Assembly: GCA_964426815.1 (NCBI GenBank)
Contig: CAYRRZ010000011.1
Location: 1 to 26,903, forward strand
Origin: JADZEJ01 sp964426815
GTDB lineage: Bacteria; Patescibacteriota; Patescibacteriia; 2-12-FULL-60-25
Direction: 5' to 3'
Length of the DNA stretch: 26,903 nucleotides
Shown piece after piece: positions 15,309 through 23,700 of this stretch. A program made the translations under genes and the position numbers. The notes under the pieces are model-generated. The model searched no databases, was not told the origin of the DNA, and saw nothing but the letters and a program-made list of their open reading frames with translations. How positions within the stretch are numbered: position 1 is the stretch's first letter; every line of letters starts with the position of its first letter.

Positions 15309-18300
15309 GTTCCGTTAATCTATGCAGAGCATTCTGCGAATTTTCAGATATGTCATCCGAAATACTTGAAAGAATCCGCTCGAGATCCTCGCGCTTTACG
15401 GATGCATTTGATCCAGACCAATCAACCAGGAGATTGTTCCACATACGTTGCAGATCAATGCCTTGTATTTTTATTGATGGGTGCCCGGCTTCTTTTATCG
15501 CAGAAGTTAGCAAGCTCCTGAGCTGTGGCTGATTTGATGGGTCGTTGAGCCATGCAGAACCTAATTGCTTCAATGGTGAATACATCAACACATCACGTAT
15601 ATTTTGTAATTGCTGTTTTTCTTCTGGGGCAAGCATTTCATCCAACTCTTCTCCAAACGTTTTTTCTTTCTCCGCCCCTTCTGTCATCGCCTCCGATTTA
15701 GGCAATGCCTCTGCGTTTTTTTCTTTCACCTTTTCATTCTTTTTTTCTGATAAAACCTTATCCTCACCCCTCGACGCCAACTCCGCTGGTTCTTTCTCGG
15801 TCTTTTTCTGCTCATCGCTTCGTATGGTAGACCGGCGCATTCGTTGGAGCTTTTCTTTTTCTTCCGGAATGAGGGCAGCCATCGGCGTTCCATCAACCGG
15901 TATCAATTGTCGCTCACCATTCTTTTCTGGCCATTCAACATACGAAAGCGCATGCGAATCAGCCATCGTCGCCCCTTCACCTGCCACGCGCAACCCGGAC
16001 AAGCGACCCGCCTGCAAGCCGCTTACTTGAAGCATGGCCGTTGTAAGCTCTTGAAAATCGGTACAAACACCGGCAATTAATTTTGTTTCTGAAACGCTTG
16101 GATGTCGTTCGCGTAATTCATCCATTCGCGAACGCATCACTTCTAAACGACGCGCAAGACTCACCTGTCTTTTTAACCCAAAGGTTTCCTTATTTTTAAA
16201 ATCATAGAATCCAATATTCCGAACAAAGTTCTCAATTTTTATGACACGTTCTCTTGGCGCATCTTTTTCAATTGATTTTAAAAAGTTTGTACATTCCGGT
16301 GGAAGAGATTTTTTAAGATCCAAAAGCTCTTTCTCATCTCGCTTCTCTTTCAGACTTTTTTTCCAGAGTTGATATTCTTTTTGAGAAATAGCATCTAAAC
16401 CCGGAGATTCTTCTGGCGCCTCAACTTGATACATTATTTCTACAATGCCTGCTTCTTTTGGAATTTCTACTTGGACAAATCCTTTATCATCTAAAAATAC
16501 ATGTACAGGGATTGGCTGACCAGATGCATCCACTCCTGTGACACGATCGAGTGGTATCTGCGCATACAATGGGATCGGAAGACGGGCATGCGTACCGGTA
16601 ACGGGGATTTTGGCGATCACGGGCTCACGACGACGCTCCGAGTTTGAGACCGGTATCCCCTGCTTCATGCGCCACACTCTCTCTATTGCGTCGTACTCAT
16701 CAAATACACCTTGTACCATCATCGTATCTAAAGGACGCGATAACTCTAGAAGCTTGTCTGGAAACTTCATACTCGGATCCCCGTCGATATTTTCGTCAAT
16801 ATCAATCGGCTCGAAGAAGCGCTGCTGCATTCCGCCCTGCTCCTTCTCATATTCTTCTTCACTTTTTTGACCCTGTTCATTCATTCGACTCTCCTCTTGT
16901 CGCTGCCCATATTCCGTCGCATCTTTTGGAGGAAAAAGATATTGCTGGTACGTGCCGTATTCTTTATGCGTATAGGTATCATTTTTTGCAACAAAGGTGT
17001 ATCCGGGCAAGACCGGATTTAACTCGCTCAATCCTTGATTGAAGCCCTCAGGAAAATTTATCTTATGCGCTTCTTTTTTTGTCCTATCTGAAAAACGCTC
17101 CCCGACGCTTCTCGATCCGACAGTAAATCCAGAACCGAGAGAATCTGGCATGATTTCTCCTTTGCGCAATGCCAACTGCATCGCTTCAATGTCCGCAATA
17201 CGAATTCTCAGCGCATCATGAAATGCTCTTGGATTCTTTAATCTTTGTTCGAGCTCTTTTTTTATCGGCTCAAGCTGGTCCGCCCGAACTTGCATTAAAA
17301 GCGGCATCGTGGCCTCCATTTTTTTTCTTTTCTGTTTCAAAACCTCTTTTATCTTTGAATCTTCTAGACCACAAAGCTCCATTAAAGCCCGAGCTTCTTC
17401 AATCAAAGCATCTTGATCTATATATCCTCTTATTAAGGCTTCGGCAGCTCTTGAAATTTTTCCATTTTCATTTTCGCAGGCTTTTTCAAATTCATAGTCT
17501 GACGTAATCCCTTCGGCTTCACGTCTTTTCTTCTCTATCAGAAGCGGTGATTTTTCAACGAAAGACATGACGTACGCATATGTTTTTGGAATATCTTCCA
17601 CCTCAAGATTTTTCTTTTTTTCCGTAGGCTTCTGACCCAATCCATCGAGTTCCGCTTTCACTTCGGCCGGGATCGACAAAGACTCAACAATCTGAGTCAT
17701 CTTTTTTGACTCAATTGAACCCTTTAAGATCGGCTCGATATCTTTTATCAGTTTATAGGCATCGTGCTCTTCCTTGCTCATGATCCGCCCAACTCCATAC
17801 TCCGATACCTGAGATACTTCTTTTCTTCCTCGTTTTCCATTCCAAGCAACATAGGCCTCATATGAGGCATTTAGATCACTCAAGAGCTCTTTCCCTTCCT
17901 CCCCAAGCTCGGTGCTAAGCGCATCTCGATCTATACTAACAGGGGCTTTTGCTGAACGAAATGGCTCCAATGTGTCATCTGTGAATCCGGACAAATACCG
18001 AAGACGCTCAATCACTTTGTCCTCTTCATACTCCGGATCTTCTGGATGCATCAGGTTTGCCGTTCGACCTAAAATACCGAGCATCTGCGCCCGGTCATAG
18101 CCCGTCTGCATCCCAATTTCAAGCGCGTCTTTAATGCTTTTGCGCGAAACTTCTTCAATCAGAATTCCGAGCTGCTGTTCGGTTATTTTTCCTTGTTCAA
18201 AAGCAAGGATCACGGCCTCTCTTTTCTGCTCAATCTTCTTTTCAGGTCCACGATAGTCAATTTCTTGATCTTGTTCGATTTGTATCGACGCCTCATTAGA

Positions 18301-18462
18301 AATATCTTCATCCATTCGTTTTTCCGTCTCATTGCGCACTTCTGCCATCGCGGGAGCGTTTGCGCTTTGCAACTGGCGTCTTTGTACTGGCCGGCGCTCT
18401 ACCGAGCTTGACGAAGACCGCGTACCTTCTGATCTGGGCTGCGAGAATTGTTCAAATTTCAT
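15301..18462 (-). CDS. Large soluble protein with transglutaminase-like domain (1053 aa)
   Basis: No signal peptide or transmembrane segment. Residues 1-75 are Ser/Arg/Glu-rich and disordered; 80-440 are helical and highly charged; 610-690 look like a beta domain (PVTGTHARLPIPLYAQIPL, then VEIPKEAGIVEIMYQVEAPE); about 715-865 is transglutaminase-like, with the triad Cys800 (AGVCTDF), His837 (DSHALSYVEW) and Asp857 (IPVDGTP). A Lys/Glu coiled linker (870-940) and a helical end follow. The triad suggests a cysteine protease, transglutaminase or deamidase-type activity; the substrate is unknown. GGAG lies about ten bases before ATG 18462. It stands alone between two terminators but beside the ribosomal genes and near another giant protein. 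Confidence 0.75.
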   Translation of the reverse strand: MKFEQFSQPRSEGTRSSSSSVERRPVQRRQLQSANAPAMAEVRNETEKRMDEDISNEASIQIEQDQEIDYRGPEKKIEQKREAVILAFEQGKITEQQLGILIEEVSRKSIKDALEIGMQTGYDRAQMLGILGRTANLMHPEDPEYEEDKVIERLRYLSGFTDDTLEPFRSAKAPVSIDRDALSTELGEEGKELLSDLNASYEAYVAWNGKRGRKEVSQVSEYGVGRIMSKEEHDAYKLIKDIEPILKGSIESKKMTQIVESLSIPAEVKAELDGLGQKPTEKKKNLEVEDIPKTYAYVMSFVEKSPLLIEKKRREAEGITSDYEFEKACENENGKISRAAEALIRGYIDQDALIEEARALMELCGLEDSKIKEVLKQKRKKMEATMPLLMQVRADQLEPIKKELEQRLKNPRAFHDALRIRIADIEAMQLALRKGEIMPDSLGSGFTVGSRSVGERFSDRTKKEAHKINFPEGFNQGLSELNPVLPGYTFVAKNDTYTHKEYGTYQQYLFPPKDATEYGQRQEESRMNEQGQKSEEEYEKEQGGMQQRFFEPIDIDENIDGDPSMKFPDKLLELSRPLDTMMVQGVFDEYDAIERVWRMKQGIPVSNSERRREPVIAKIPVTGTHARLPIPLYAQIPLDRVTGVDASGQPIPVHVFLDDKGFVQVEIPKEAGIVEIMYQVEAPEESPGLDAISQKEYQLWKKSLKEKRDEKELLDLKKSLPPECTNFLKSIEKDAPRERVIKIENFVRNIGFYDFKNKETFGLKRQVSLARRLEVMRSRMDELRERHPSVSETKLIAGVCTDFQELTTAMLQVSGLQAGRLSGLRVAGEGATMADSHALSYVEWPEKNGERQLIPVDGTPMAALIPEEKEKLQRMRRSTIRSDEQKKTEKEPAELASRGEDKVLSEKKNEKVKEKNAEALPKSEAMTEGAEKEKTFGEELDEMLAPEEKQQLQNIRDVLMYSPLKQLGSAWLNDPSNQPQLRSLLTSAIKEAGHPSIKIQGIDLQRMWNNLLVDWSGSNASVKREDLERILSSISDDISENSQNALHRLTEQK

Positions 18463-18503
18463 ATTCGTGTAACTCCGTGATGCAGAAGAAGGACATTACT
18501 TCT

Positions 18504-18509
18504 ATTATA
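18504..18509 (-). promoter_or_regulatory. -10 box (TATAAT) of the transglutaminase-like gene
   Basis: Minus-strand GGCTATAAT gives a consensus -10 with a start near 18497 and a leader of about 35 bases carrying an SD (GGAG). No convincing -35 is present. Confidence 0.55.
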
Positions 18510-18543
18510 GCCCTGACGGAGCTTTAGAAAAAGACTTGGTTAT

Positions 18544-18577
18544 AAAAAATCCCTCCGTTTTATCGGAGGGATTTTTT
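18544..18577 (-). terminator. Intrinsic terminator of the rplJ-rplL operon
   Basis: A perfect 14-bp inverted repeat, AAAAAATCCCTCCG (18544-18557) and CGGAGGGATTTTTT (18564-18577), with a six-base loop. It lies 17 bases past the rplL stop and is symmetric, so it could work in both directions. Confidence 0.92.
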
Positions 18578-18593
18578 GGTATGACCGTCTGAA

Positions 18594-18989
18594 TTACTTC
18601 AAAGCGACCTTACCACCAGCTTCTTCGATCTTCTTCTTGATTTCTTCGGCAGTTGCCTTGTCGGCACCTTCCTTAACCATCTTAGGAGCGCCGTCAACGA
18701 GGTCCTTTGCTTCCTTCAAGCCGAGACCAGTGACTTCGCGAACCACCTTGATGACGCCAATCTTGTTAGCACCAGCTTCGGTAAGCTCAACATTGAATGA
18801 AGACTTTTCTTCTGCAGCAGCTGCACCGGCGCCAGCACCAGCCATCATGACTGGAGCAGCAGCGGACACACCGAATTTGTCTTCGAGGACCTTCACGAGT
18901 TCAGCGAGGTCGAGGACGGACAACTTTTCAACGGATTCGACGAGGGCCTTGAATTTCTCAGGCACTACGACGTCTTTCATGTCTGACAT
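18594..18989 (-). CDS. rplL: 50S ribosomal protein L7/L12
   Basis: 131 residues. N-terminal dimerisation region (VEKLSVLDLAELVKVLEDKFGV), Ala/Gly-rich hinge, and C-terminal factor-binding domain (IGVIKVVREVTGLGLKEAKDLVDGAP, VKEG, KKKIEEAGGKVALK). It forms the stalk that recruits EF-G and EF-Tu. It follows rplJ by 26 bases. A start three codons later (Met4) is also possible; neither has a strong SD. It ends at a perfect terminator, so rpoB is not part of this transcript. Confidence 0.97.
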   Translation of the reverse strand: MSDMKDVVVPEKFKALVESVEKLSVLDLAELVKVLEDKFGVSAAAPVMMAGAGAGAAAAEEKSSFNVELTEAGANKIGVIKVVREVTGLGLKEAKDLVDGAPKMVKEGADKATAEEIKKKIEEAGGKVALK

Positions 18990-19015
18990 AGTATTGTTTT
19001 AGAATGATGAGATTA

Positions 19016-19636
19016 TTAGACGGTAGGTTCAGCAGCTGGAGCTTCTGGAGCTGGAGCAGCGGCTTCTGCCACAGGGGCTTCAGCAGCTGGAGCGGCTTCG
19101 GCGACTGGGGCGGCTTCTGGAGCAGGTGCTGGAGCGGCAGCAGGAGCTGGAGTTCCGTTCTTTTCTGCGATCGCATTAAGCGCGCGCACAAAGGCGGAGA
19201 CTGGAGCGTACATGGTACCGACGAGCATGCCCAAGAGCTGTTGTTTGCCTGGCAATTTAGACAAGGTAATTACCTTTTCTGCGTCGACAGCGGCACCTTC
19301 AAAGATACCACCGACGAGTTTCAAGGTTGTCCCCTTACCTGCATCACCGAGGACTTTTGCTGGAGCCACTTCGTCTTCTTTACCGAAGGCGGCGCCGAGC
19401 ATGCCTGGAAAGCCCTTAGCATCAATCGTGAGGCCGGCTTCTTTGGCTGCGAGGGTGAACAAGCTCTTTTTTGCGACAATGTATTGCACATTGGCTTCGC
19501 GAGCCTGCTTGCGCAAGGCGTCTGCTTGAGGAACCTTTAAGCCCTGGTAGTCTGCAAAGACCACGGACTTAGCGCCCTTAAAAGCAGAGACGAGCTGTTC
19601 TTTGGTCAGTTCTTTCTGTTGGCGTGATTTTGCCAT
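19016..19636 (-). CDS. rplJ: 50S ribosomal protein L10 with Ala/Pro/Glu-rich tail
   Basis: 206 residues from ATG 19636 (MAKSRQQKELTKEQLV). An in-frame extension to 19720 is rejected because it reads through the attenuator hairpin of the leader. Residues 1-130 match L10 (VVFADYQGL, YIVAKKSLF, KLVGGIFEG), and 133-159 (LLGMLVGTMYAPVSAFVRALNAIAEK) is the helix that binds L7/L12 dimers. Residues 161-206 are an extra low-complexity Ala/Pro/Glu tail not found in E. coli L10 (165 residues). L10 anchors the stalk to 23S rRNA and usually represses its own operon by binding the leader. Cotranscribed with rplL. Confidence 0.95.
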   Translation of the reverse strand: MAKSRQQKELTKEQLVSAFKGAKSVVFADYQGLKVPQADALRKQAREANVQYIVAKKSLFTLAAKEAGLTIDAKGFPGMLGAAFGKEDEVAPAKVLGDAGKGTTLKLVGGIFEGAAVDAEKVITLSKLPGKQQLLGMLVGTMYAPVSAFVRALNAIAEKNGTPAPAAAPAPAPEAAPVAEAAPAAEAPVAEAAAPAPEAPAAEPTV

Positions 19637-19812
19637 AGCGTAGTTTTCTTTCGTTTTTTTTGAGATCGACCTTTGGATAAAAAACACCCACAGTCGGTCC
19701 TGTGGGCTTTTCGGCATCATGAAGATGGTCGATCAGCGGCCTCGACAGGGCAAGCTTTTGGCTTGTTTGAGCCCTTTTTGTGGGGCCCCTGTGGTCTCAG
19801 GACGTGAGTGTT
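19637..19812 (-). promoter_or_regulatory. rplJ leader RNA, probable L10 autoregulatory region
   Basis: About 175 bases separate the expected start (near 19812) from the rplJ ATG. Read on the minus strand it holds a hairpin with AGGGC/CCCT outside and AAGC/GCTT inside with an unpaired side bulge (19775-19747), the kind of bulged stem L10 binds in other leaders. An 8-bp stem GATCGACC (19734-19727) with GGTCGATC (19671-19664) encloses the attenuator. An upstream CCACAGG (19794-19788) repeats the 5' arm of the attenuator and could pair with its 3' arm instead. The arrangement suits L10-controlled attenuation. Confidence 0.65.
19679..19706 (-). terminator. Attenuator terminator in the rplJ leader
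   Basis: Minus strand: CCCACAG (19706-19700), six-base loop, CTGTGGG (19693-19687), then TG and six U (19684-19679). It has the form of an intrinsic terminator but stands 42 bases before the rplJ start, so it must be read through for expression. Confidence 0.7.
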
Positions 19813-19818
19813 GGCGCT

Positions 19819-19847
19819 ATAATAAGCGGAAAAATGGATTATGTCAA
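19819..19847 (-). promoter_or_regulatory. rplJ-rplL promoter
   Basis: Minus strand: consensus -35 TTGACA (19847-19842), 17-base spacer, -10 TATTAT (19824-19819). This is the best sigma70-type promoter tied to a housekeeping gene in the window. Confidence 0.82.
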
Positions 19848-19880
19848 GAACATATTCCCATCCTTCAAAAGGCTGATTGA

Positions 19881-19909
19881 TTGACTTTTTGGCATTTTTC
19901 GTGTATACA
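19881..19909 (+). promoter_or_regulatory. Promoter of the second high-GC secreted-protein unit
   Basis: TTGACT (19881-19886), 17-base spacer, TATACA (19904-19909). GGC lies five bases after TTGAC and ten bases before TAT, the same geometry as the promoter at 545-573. It is divergent from the rplJ promoter, with 33 bases between the two -35 boxes. Confidence 0.78.
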
Positions 19910-19957
19910 ATAGTGTTCGTTGCCCCTTTCACCCTCCCAACCTGAATCGAGGACTCG

Positions 19958-20248
19958 ATGCCCAAACGCGACCTGTCGGTCTTGCGCAGCCTGCTCGTAC
20001 TGGTGACTTCCTGTCTACTCATGACCGGTTGTGATCAGGACAACGAGAAAACCATCAAGGTTCGATGCCAACCCCCCCCCGAAGCCAAGAACTACACGTG
20101 TGTTCCCGGCGGTATCTGCAACACACGGAACTCGTTCTGCCCGTGGTACGATCCGACTTCAGATCAACCCACGATGCTCACTTGCAGGGCCGCGGCGCCT
20201 GGCGCGAAGTACGGTCACCTTCTTGCGTATAACCATGTCTGCGATTAG
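19958..20248 (+). CDS. Small Cys-rich lipoprotein (high-GC unit, gene 1)
   Basis: 96 residues. The signal MPKRDLSVLRSLLVLV leads to L-M-T-G-C, with lipid Cys at 25. The mature part has six more cysteines (37, 48, 54, 61, 76, 95), enough for three disulfides, and no recognised domain. GAGGA lies about six bases before the ATG. Codon use is richer in G/C than in neighbouring genes, although less extreme than in the next gene. An overlapping frame (20031-20285) lacks a signal and is rejected. Likely anchored on the outside of the membrane; function unknown. Confidence 0.82.
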   Translation: MPKRDLSVLRSLLVLVTSCLLMTGCDQDNEKTIKVRCQPPPEAKNYTCVPGGICNTRNSFCPWYDPTSDQPTMLTCRAAAPGAKYGHLLAYNHVCD

Positions 20249-20281
20249 ACCCCCCCCTCACAAAAAACAAGGAAGATCATC

Positions 20282-20737
20282 ATGAACAAGGTATACCGTG
20301 CTTTCACCGTTTTCGTCACCCTGAGCATCCTGTTCTTGAGCATCGCGTTCTCGAACGGATGCTTCACGCCGAAGCAAGAGACGAGCTTCCAACTCTGTCT
20401 CGATCCGTCGGTGACGGCTCCCAAGACCGTCATGGTCTACCCGCGTGCCGAGGAATACTTCCAGGCGCGCTTCGTACTGACCGAGACACCGCAGGGCAAG
20501 ACGCTCTGCGTTCCGGTCACCACCACGCTTCCCAAGCGGGAGATGACGAGCATGATGGTCGTCAACTACGGCCAGACCCGCATCGACACGCTGCGGATCT
20601 ACATGCCCGACTCGGTCGAGCCGGTGGTCGTACATGAGGGCATCGACAAGGGACGCTTCGTCTGGAATATGATTCCGGTCGAGAAGATCCCGACCATCGT
20701 CGTCCAACCAGCGACAGCCAAGACGGCCTCGCGCTGA
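20282..20737 (+). CDS. Small secreted protein or lipoprotein (high-GC unit, gene 2)
   Basis: 151 residues. A hydrophobic N-terminus ends in F-S-N-G-C (Cys27), a weak lipobox because position -3 is Ser; simple secretion or a membrane anchor is possible. The mature part is mostly beta-type, with one further pair of cysteines (CLD near 39, LCVPV near 79), and has no recognised domain. AAGGAAG upstream is a good SD. It follows gene 1 by 33 bases and shares its promoter and terminator. Hand count of 20401-20460 gives 37 G/C of 60, against 23 of 60 in 24301-24360 within the neighbouring giant gene. Confidence 0.8.
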   Translation: MNKVYRAFTVFVTLSILFLSIAFSNGCFTPKQETSFQLCLDPSVTAPKTVMVYPRAEEYFQARFVLTETPQGKTLCVPVTTTLPKREMTSMMVVNYGQTRIDTLRIYMPDSVEPVVVHEGIDKGRFVWNMIPVEKIPTIVVQPATAKTASR

Positions 20738-20756
20738 TTCAGAACTCCCCCACCTC

Positions 20757-20797
20757 GCGCCCGTTTGCAACTCTGCAAGCGGGCGCTGTTTTTTTTT
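20757..20797 (+). terminator. Intrinsic terminator of the high-GC secreted-protein unit
   Basis: GCGCCCGTTTGCA (20757-20769) pairs with TGCAAGCGGGCGC (20774-20786) with one G-U pair and a four-base loop, then TG and nine T (20789-20797). The last T residues fall in the stop codon of the converging minus-strand gene. Confidence 0.92.
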
Positions 20798-23700
20798 ATT
20801 TCGCTTCAGAATTCATTGCTGTTTCTTTTCTCCAAACAACGACAGCCTCTTCTGCTTTATATACATGATAGCCATTAAACGATGTTTCGGGAGTGTGTAC
20901 TAAGTTCTCTATTGCCCGTTGATAACCTCTCTTGCGCGCGATATTTGTTTCAGCTTGAAAAATAGCGAGTCTATTTGTTGCGTGCCCACCCGAATGGTCT
21001 AGGCACATTCGAACTTCGTCCATGTTCCGAGCTTTAGCGATGGTTATCGCTCGTTCAATGGTCGCCTCAACAATGTGGTCAGCGCGAAGCTCACGATTTA
21101 CAACGTCTTCACGTGGATTCAGCGCACGAATTAAGAGTACCTTTTTATCTTCTTTAGCCCTTCCTTCAATCCAAAGTGTCGAACCCAATATATCAACGCG
21201 ACCCTCCCCCTCTTCGACTAATAGATCTGCGTGAAGATCCGGGTACTCGTTTCTAGCTAAAGCAAAACTAAATTGATTGTAACAAGCATTCGCTAAGTCT
21301 GCCGCGAAGACGCGACCTAGGCCATGAACCGGATGATATCCAATCGTGGCCGTTTCTTGATTCTTTTGCCCATTTGCTAATTGCTTTTCAAGTCTTCGAA
21401 TATTTCGTACTACATCGCACATCGGATGAGCTGGCGCCTTCTTTTTTTCTTCAACTGATCTTGTCGCGATAAGACTTTCTCGAATATTATGCACTCTAAG
21501 TGTTTTTTGAATTGCATCTAGCGCCGCAAGAGAAATTGGACGCTCATTCGGTTTTGTTAGATGTTCGAGCGCTTCCTCTTCGAACCATGTCGTCCAGGCC
21601 TCTCGTTCCTCAGTTGAGACTTTCACGCCGACTGGTTTTTCCCGTATCGCCTGTTTGATTCGAGCGATATGTTCCGGTGCATGTTCTTTAGCCATTAGTA
21701 ACACGAGACGATTCGCCTCCTGTGCTGCATGGGTATGCACTTCTTTTCCGAAGACTTGCACCAAGCTTTCAAAAGCGATTTCTGTTAAAGAGAGCTTACC
21801 TCTTAATTCTGTATTCCCATATTTTTCATGAAAATCTTTTTGCACTTGGCGAGACTGCTCAAGAAGAGTTTGTTCTTTTTTTAAAGCAATTTTTAGGCCC
21901 TGAATTTTCTTTTCGTTTTTTTCTCCTTCGGCCTTTTCGAGCATTCGTTCACGCTCCAAGACCATATCCAAGGCACGCATTTCGCAACGAGAAAACAGCC
22001 CATCAAACACTCGAGGGTCATTTTCGGTCGCCACCTCTTCTTCCAAAGCTTTTTGAAATGGGGCTAAGAAGTTTGTAAAAACCTCTTTTTCCTGTTCGGC
22101 TTCGATATTTTTTCGTATCTTCTCTTGCTTCTCTGCTTCTGCCGCTAAGCGTTCACGTTCATCATTTGAAGAAAGCAGGGCGTCTAATGAGCCTGATGAA
22201 TCGCCTATTTTTCCAATCTGAAATTTTTGCACAGCATACCCTTCCGGCACTCTTGCCTCATGACCTTTTTCCATTGATTCCAATCGGTGGACAGTCGATC
22301 TCCATTGAGCAATACGATCTCCTCGATCGCTATACGAGCCGTATTTTCCAGAAACAGGAATCATCGCGTTTAATAAATCCATATGCAAGAGCGAAGAGTC
22401 CAGTGCCTTTGGAACTTGATCAGAAATAAGATCTTGTCTTAAACGCACAATTGCCTCTTGAAATTTTTTATACAATCCTTCTATCTTTTCAGGCGAAGCT
22501 GATTTTTCCAATGTACTACCGTCATGAATCTGTAAAAAAGTATCAATTGTTGCTTGAATCTCGGCAGGCAACTCCCCCACACTTCCTCGTTTTGACTTTT
22601 GACGGTTTTTTTCAAGGATTAAGAATGCTCGAAAAAGACCCGGAATGGGCTGCGGGCCAAATGCCCGTACATATGGAACCAGAGCTGGCATATCCTCCTC
22701 TTTATTCGGCATCAACTCAATCAATTTTGGAACTTGATTGACATATGGACAGAACTCTTGGCGTACTGCTGGACCAAAAACCTGTAATAACTCGGGAATT
22801 ACTTGCGCATCCGGATTTCTTGTCGATCGCAACCAATCTAAAGAAGCTTGTCGTTCTCTCCCTGTTGGCAAAAACTGCTGAATGACAATAGCGCGGTCAC
22901 GTAATGTATTCGTACCAGAGAAATATGATCTAAATTCCTCCACGGTTTTCGCCCTTTCCATTTGGACTCCTGAGAACTCTATCCATTTTTGAACAAGATC
23001 CATTCTTCCGGAAGCCAGTAATTTTGGTAGTCCTTGTTTAATGCTTGGACGAATTTCTTCGAGCACTGATTCTGAATTCCCCGCCTGAGAAAGAACTCTC
23101 GTTATGGTATCTGGATCTTTTTTCAGCACATCTCCATCCGTCAGTCCTATTTTTAATCTTTCTACAGCCCGTTGTTTAAAAATAGCATTTGGAATCGAAA
23201 AAAAAGTAATGTCATCAAATTCAGCTGATGATCGACTTTCTAACACTTGGTCAATATACAGTTCAGAAACCATGCAAGCCCTCTTTTCTGTTAACCACTC
23301 TTTTGCTTGATCAGGAGAAACTTTTTGATACATTTCCTTCAAAGCTGACAAATTTCCTATGTCGAGTTTTACATCTAATATTTTTTGATACTCTTTCCAA
23401 AAAATATGAGGCAATTCTTTTTCTGAATATTTTACTAACTCAACCGGGTCAGCCCCAACACGCACAAGTTCCTGATGAGAATCACTCATCTCTTCTGCAC
23501 ATTCCCCTCCGTTTTTTCTATAGATCGAGTTCAAATATGTATTTCTTTCACCGGTATACGCATTCTGAATATTGAATTCGAATATGACTCCGAGTGCAAA
23601 AAGCTTTTTTGCATCAGATCTCTTTATCAGTTGGTCAAATGGAATTCCGGTCAACTCTTCAGCATATAAAGCCCCCACCCTGACCCCTCCTGGACTTTGT

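Noticed and set aside
19637..19720. N-terminal extension of L10
   Set aside because: It would translate through the attenuator hairpin; L10 proteins begin at the MAKSR position.
19717..20022. Minus-strand frame across the rplJ promoter
   Set aside because: It overlaps both promoters and the lipoprotein start, and has no features of a protein.
20258..20770. Minus-strand frame of 170 codons opposite the second high-GC gene
   Set aside because: Arg/Asp/His-rich shadow without an SD; the plus strand has promoter, SD, signal sequence and terminator.
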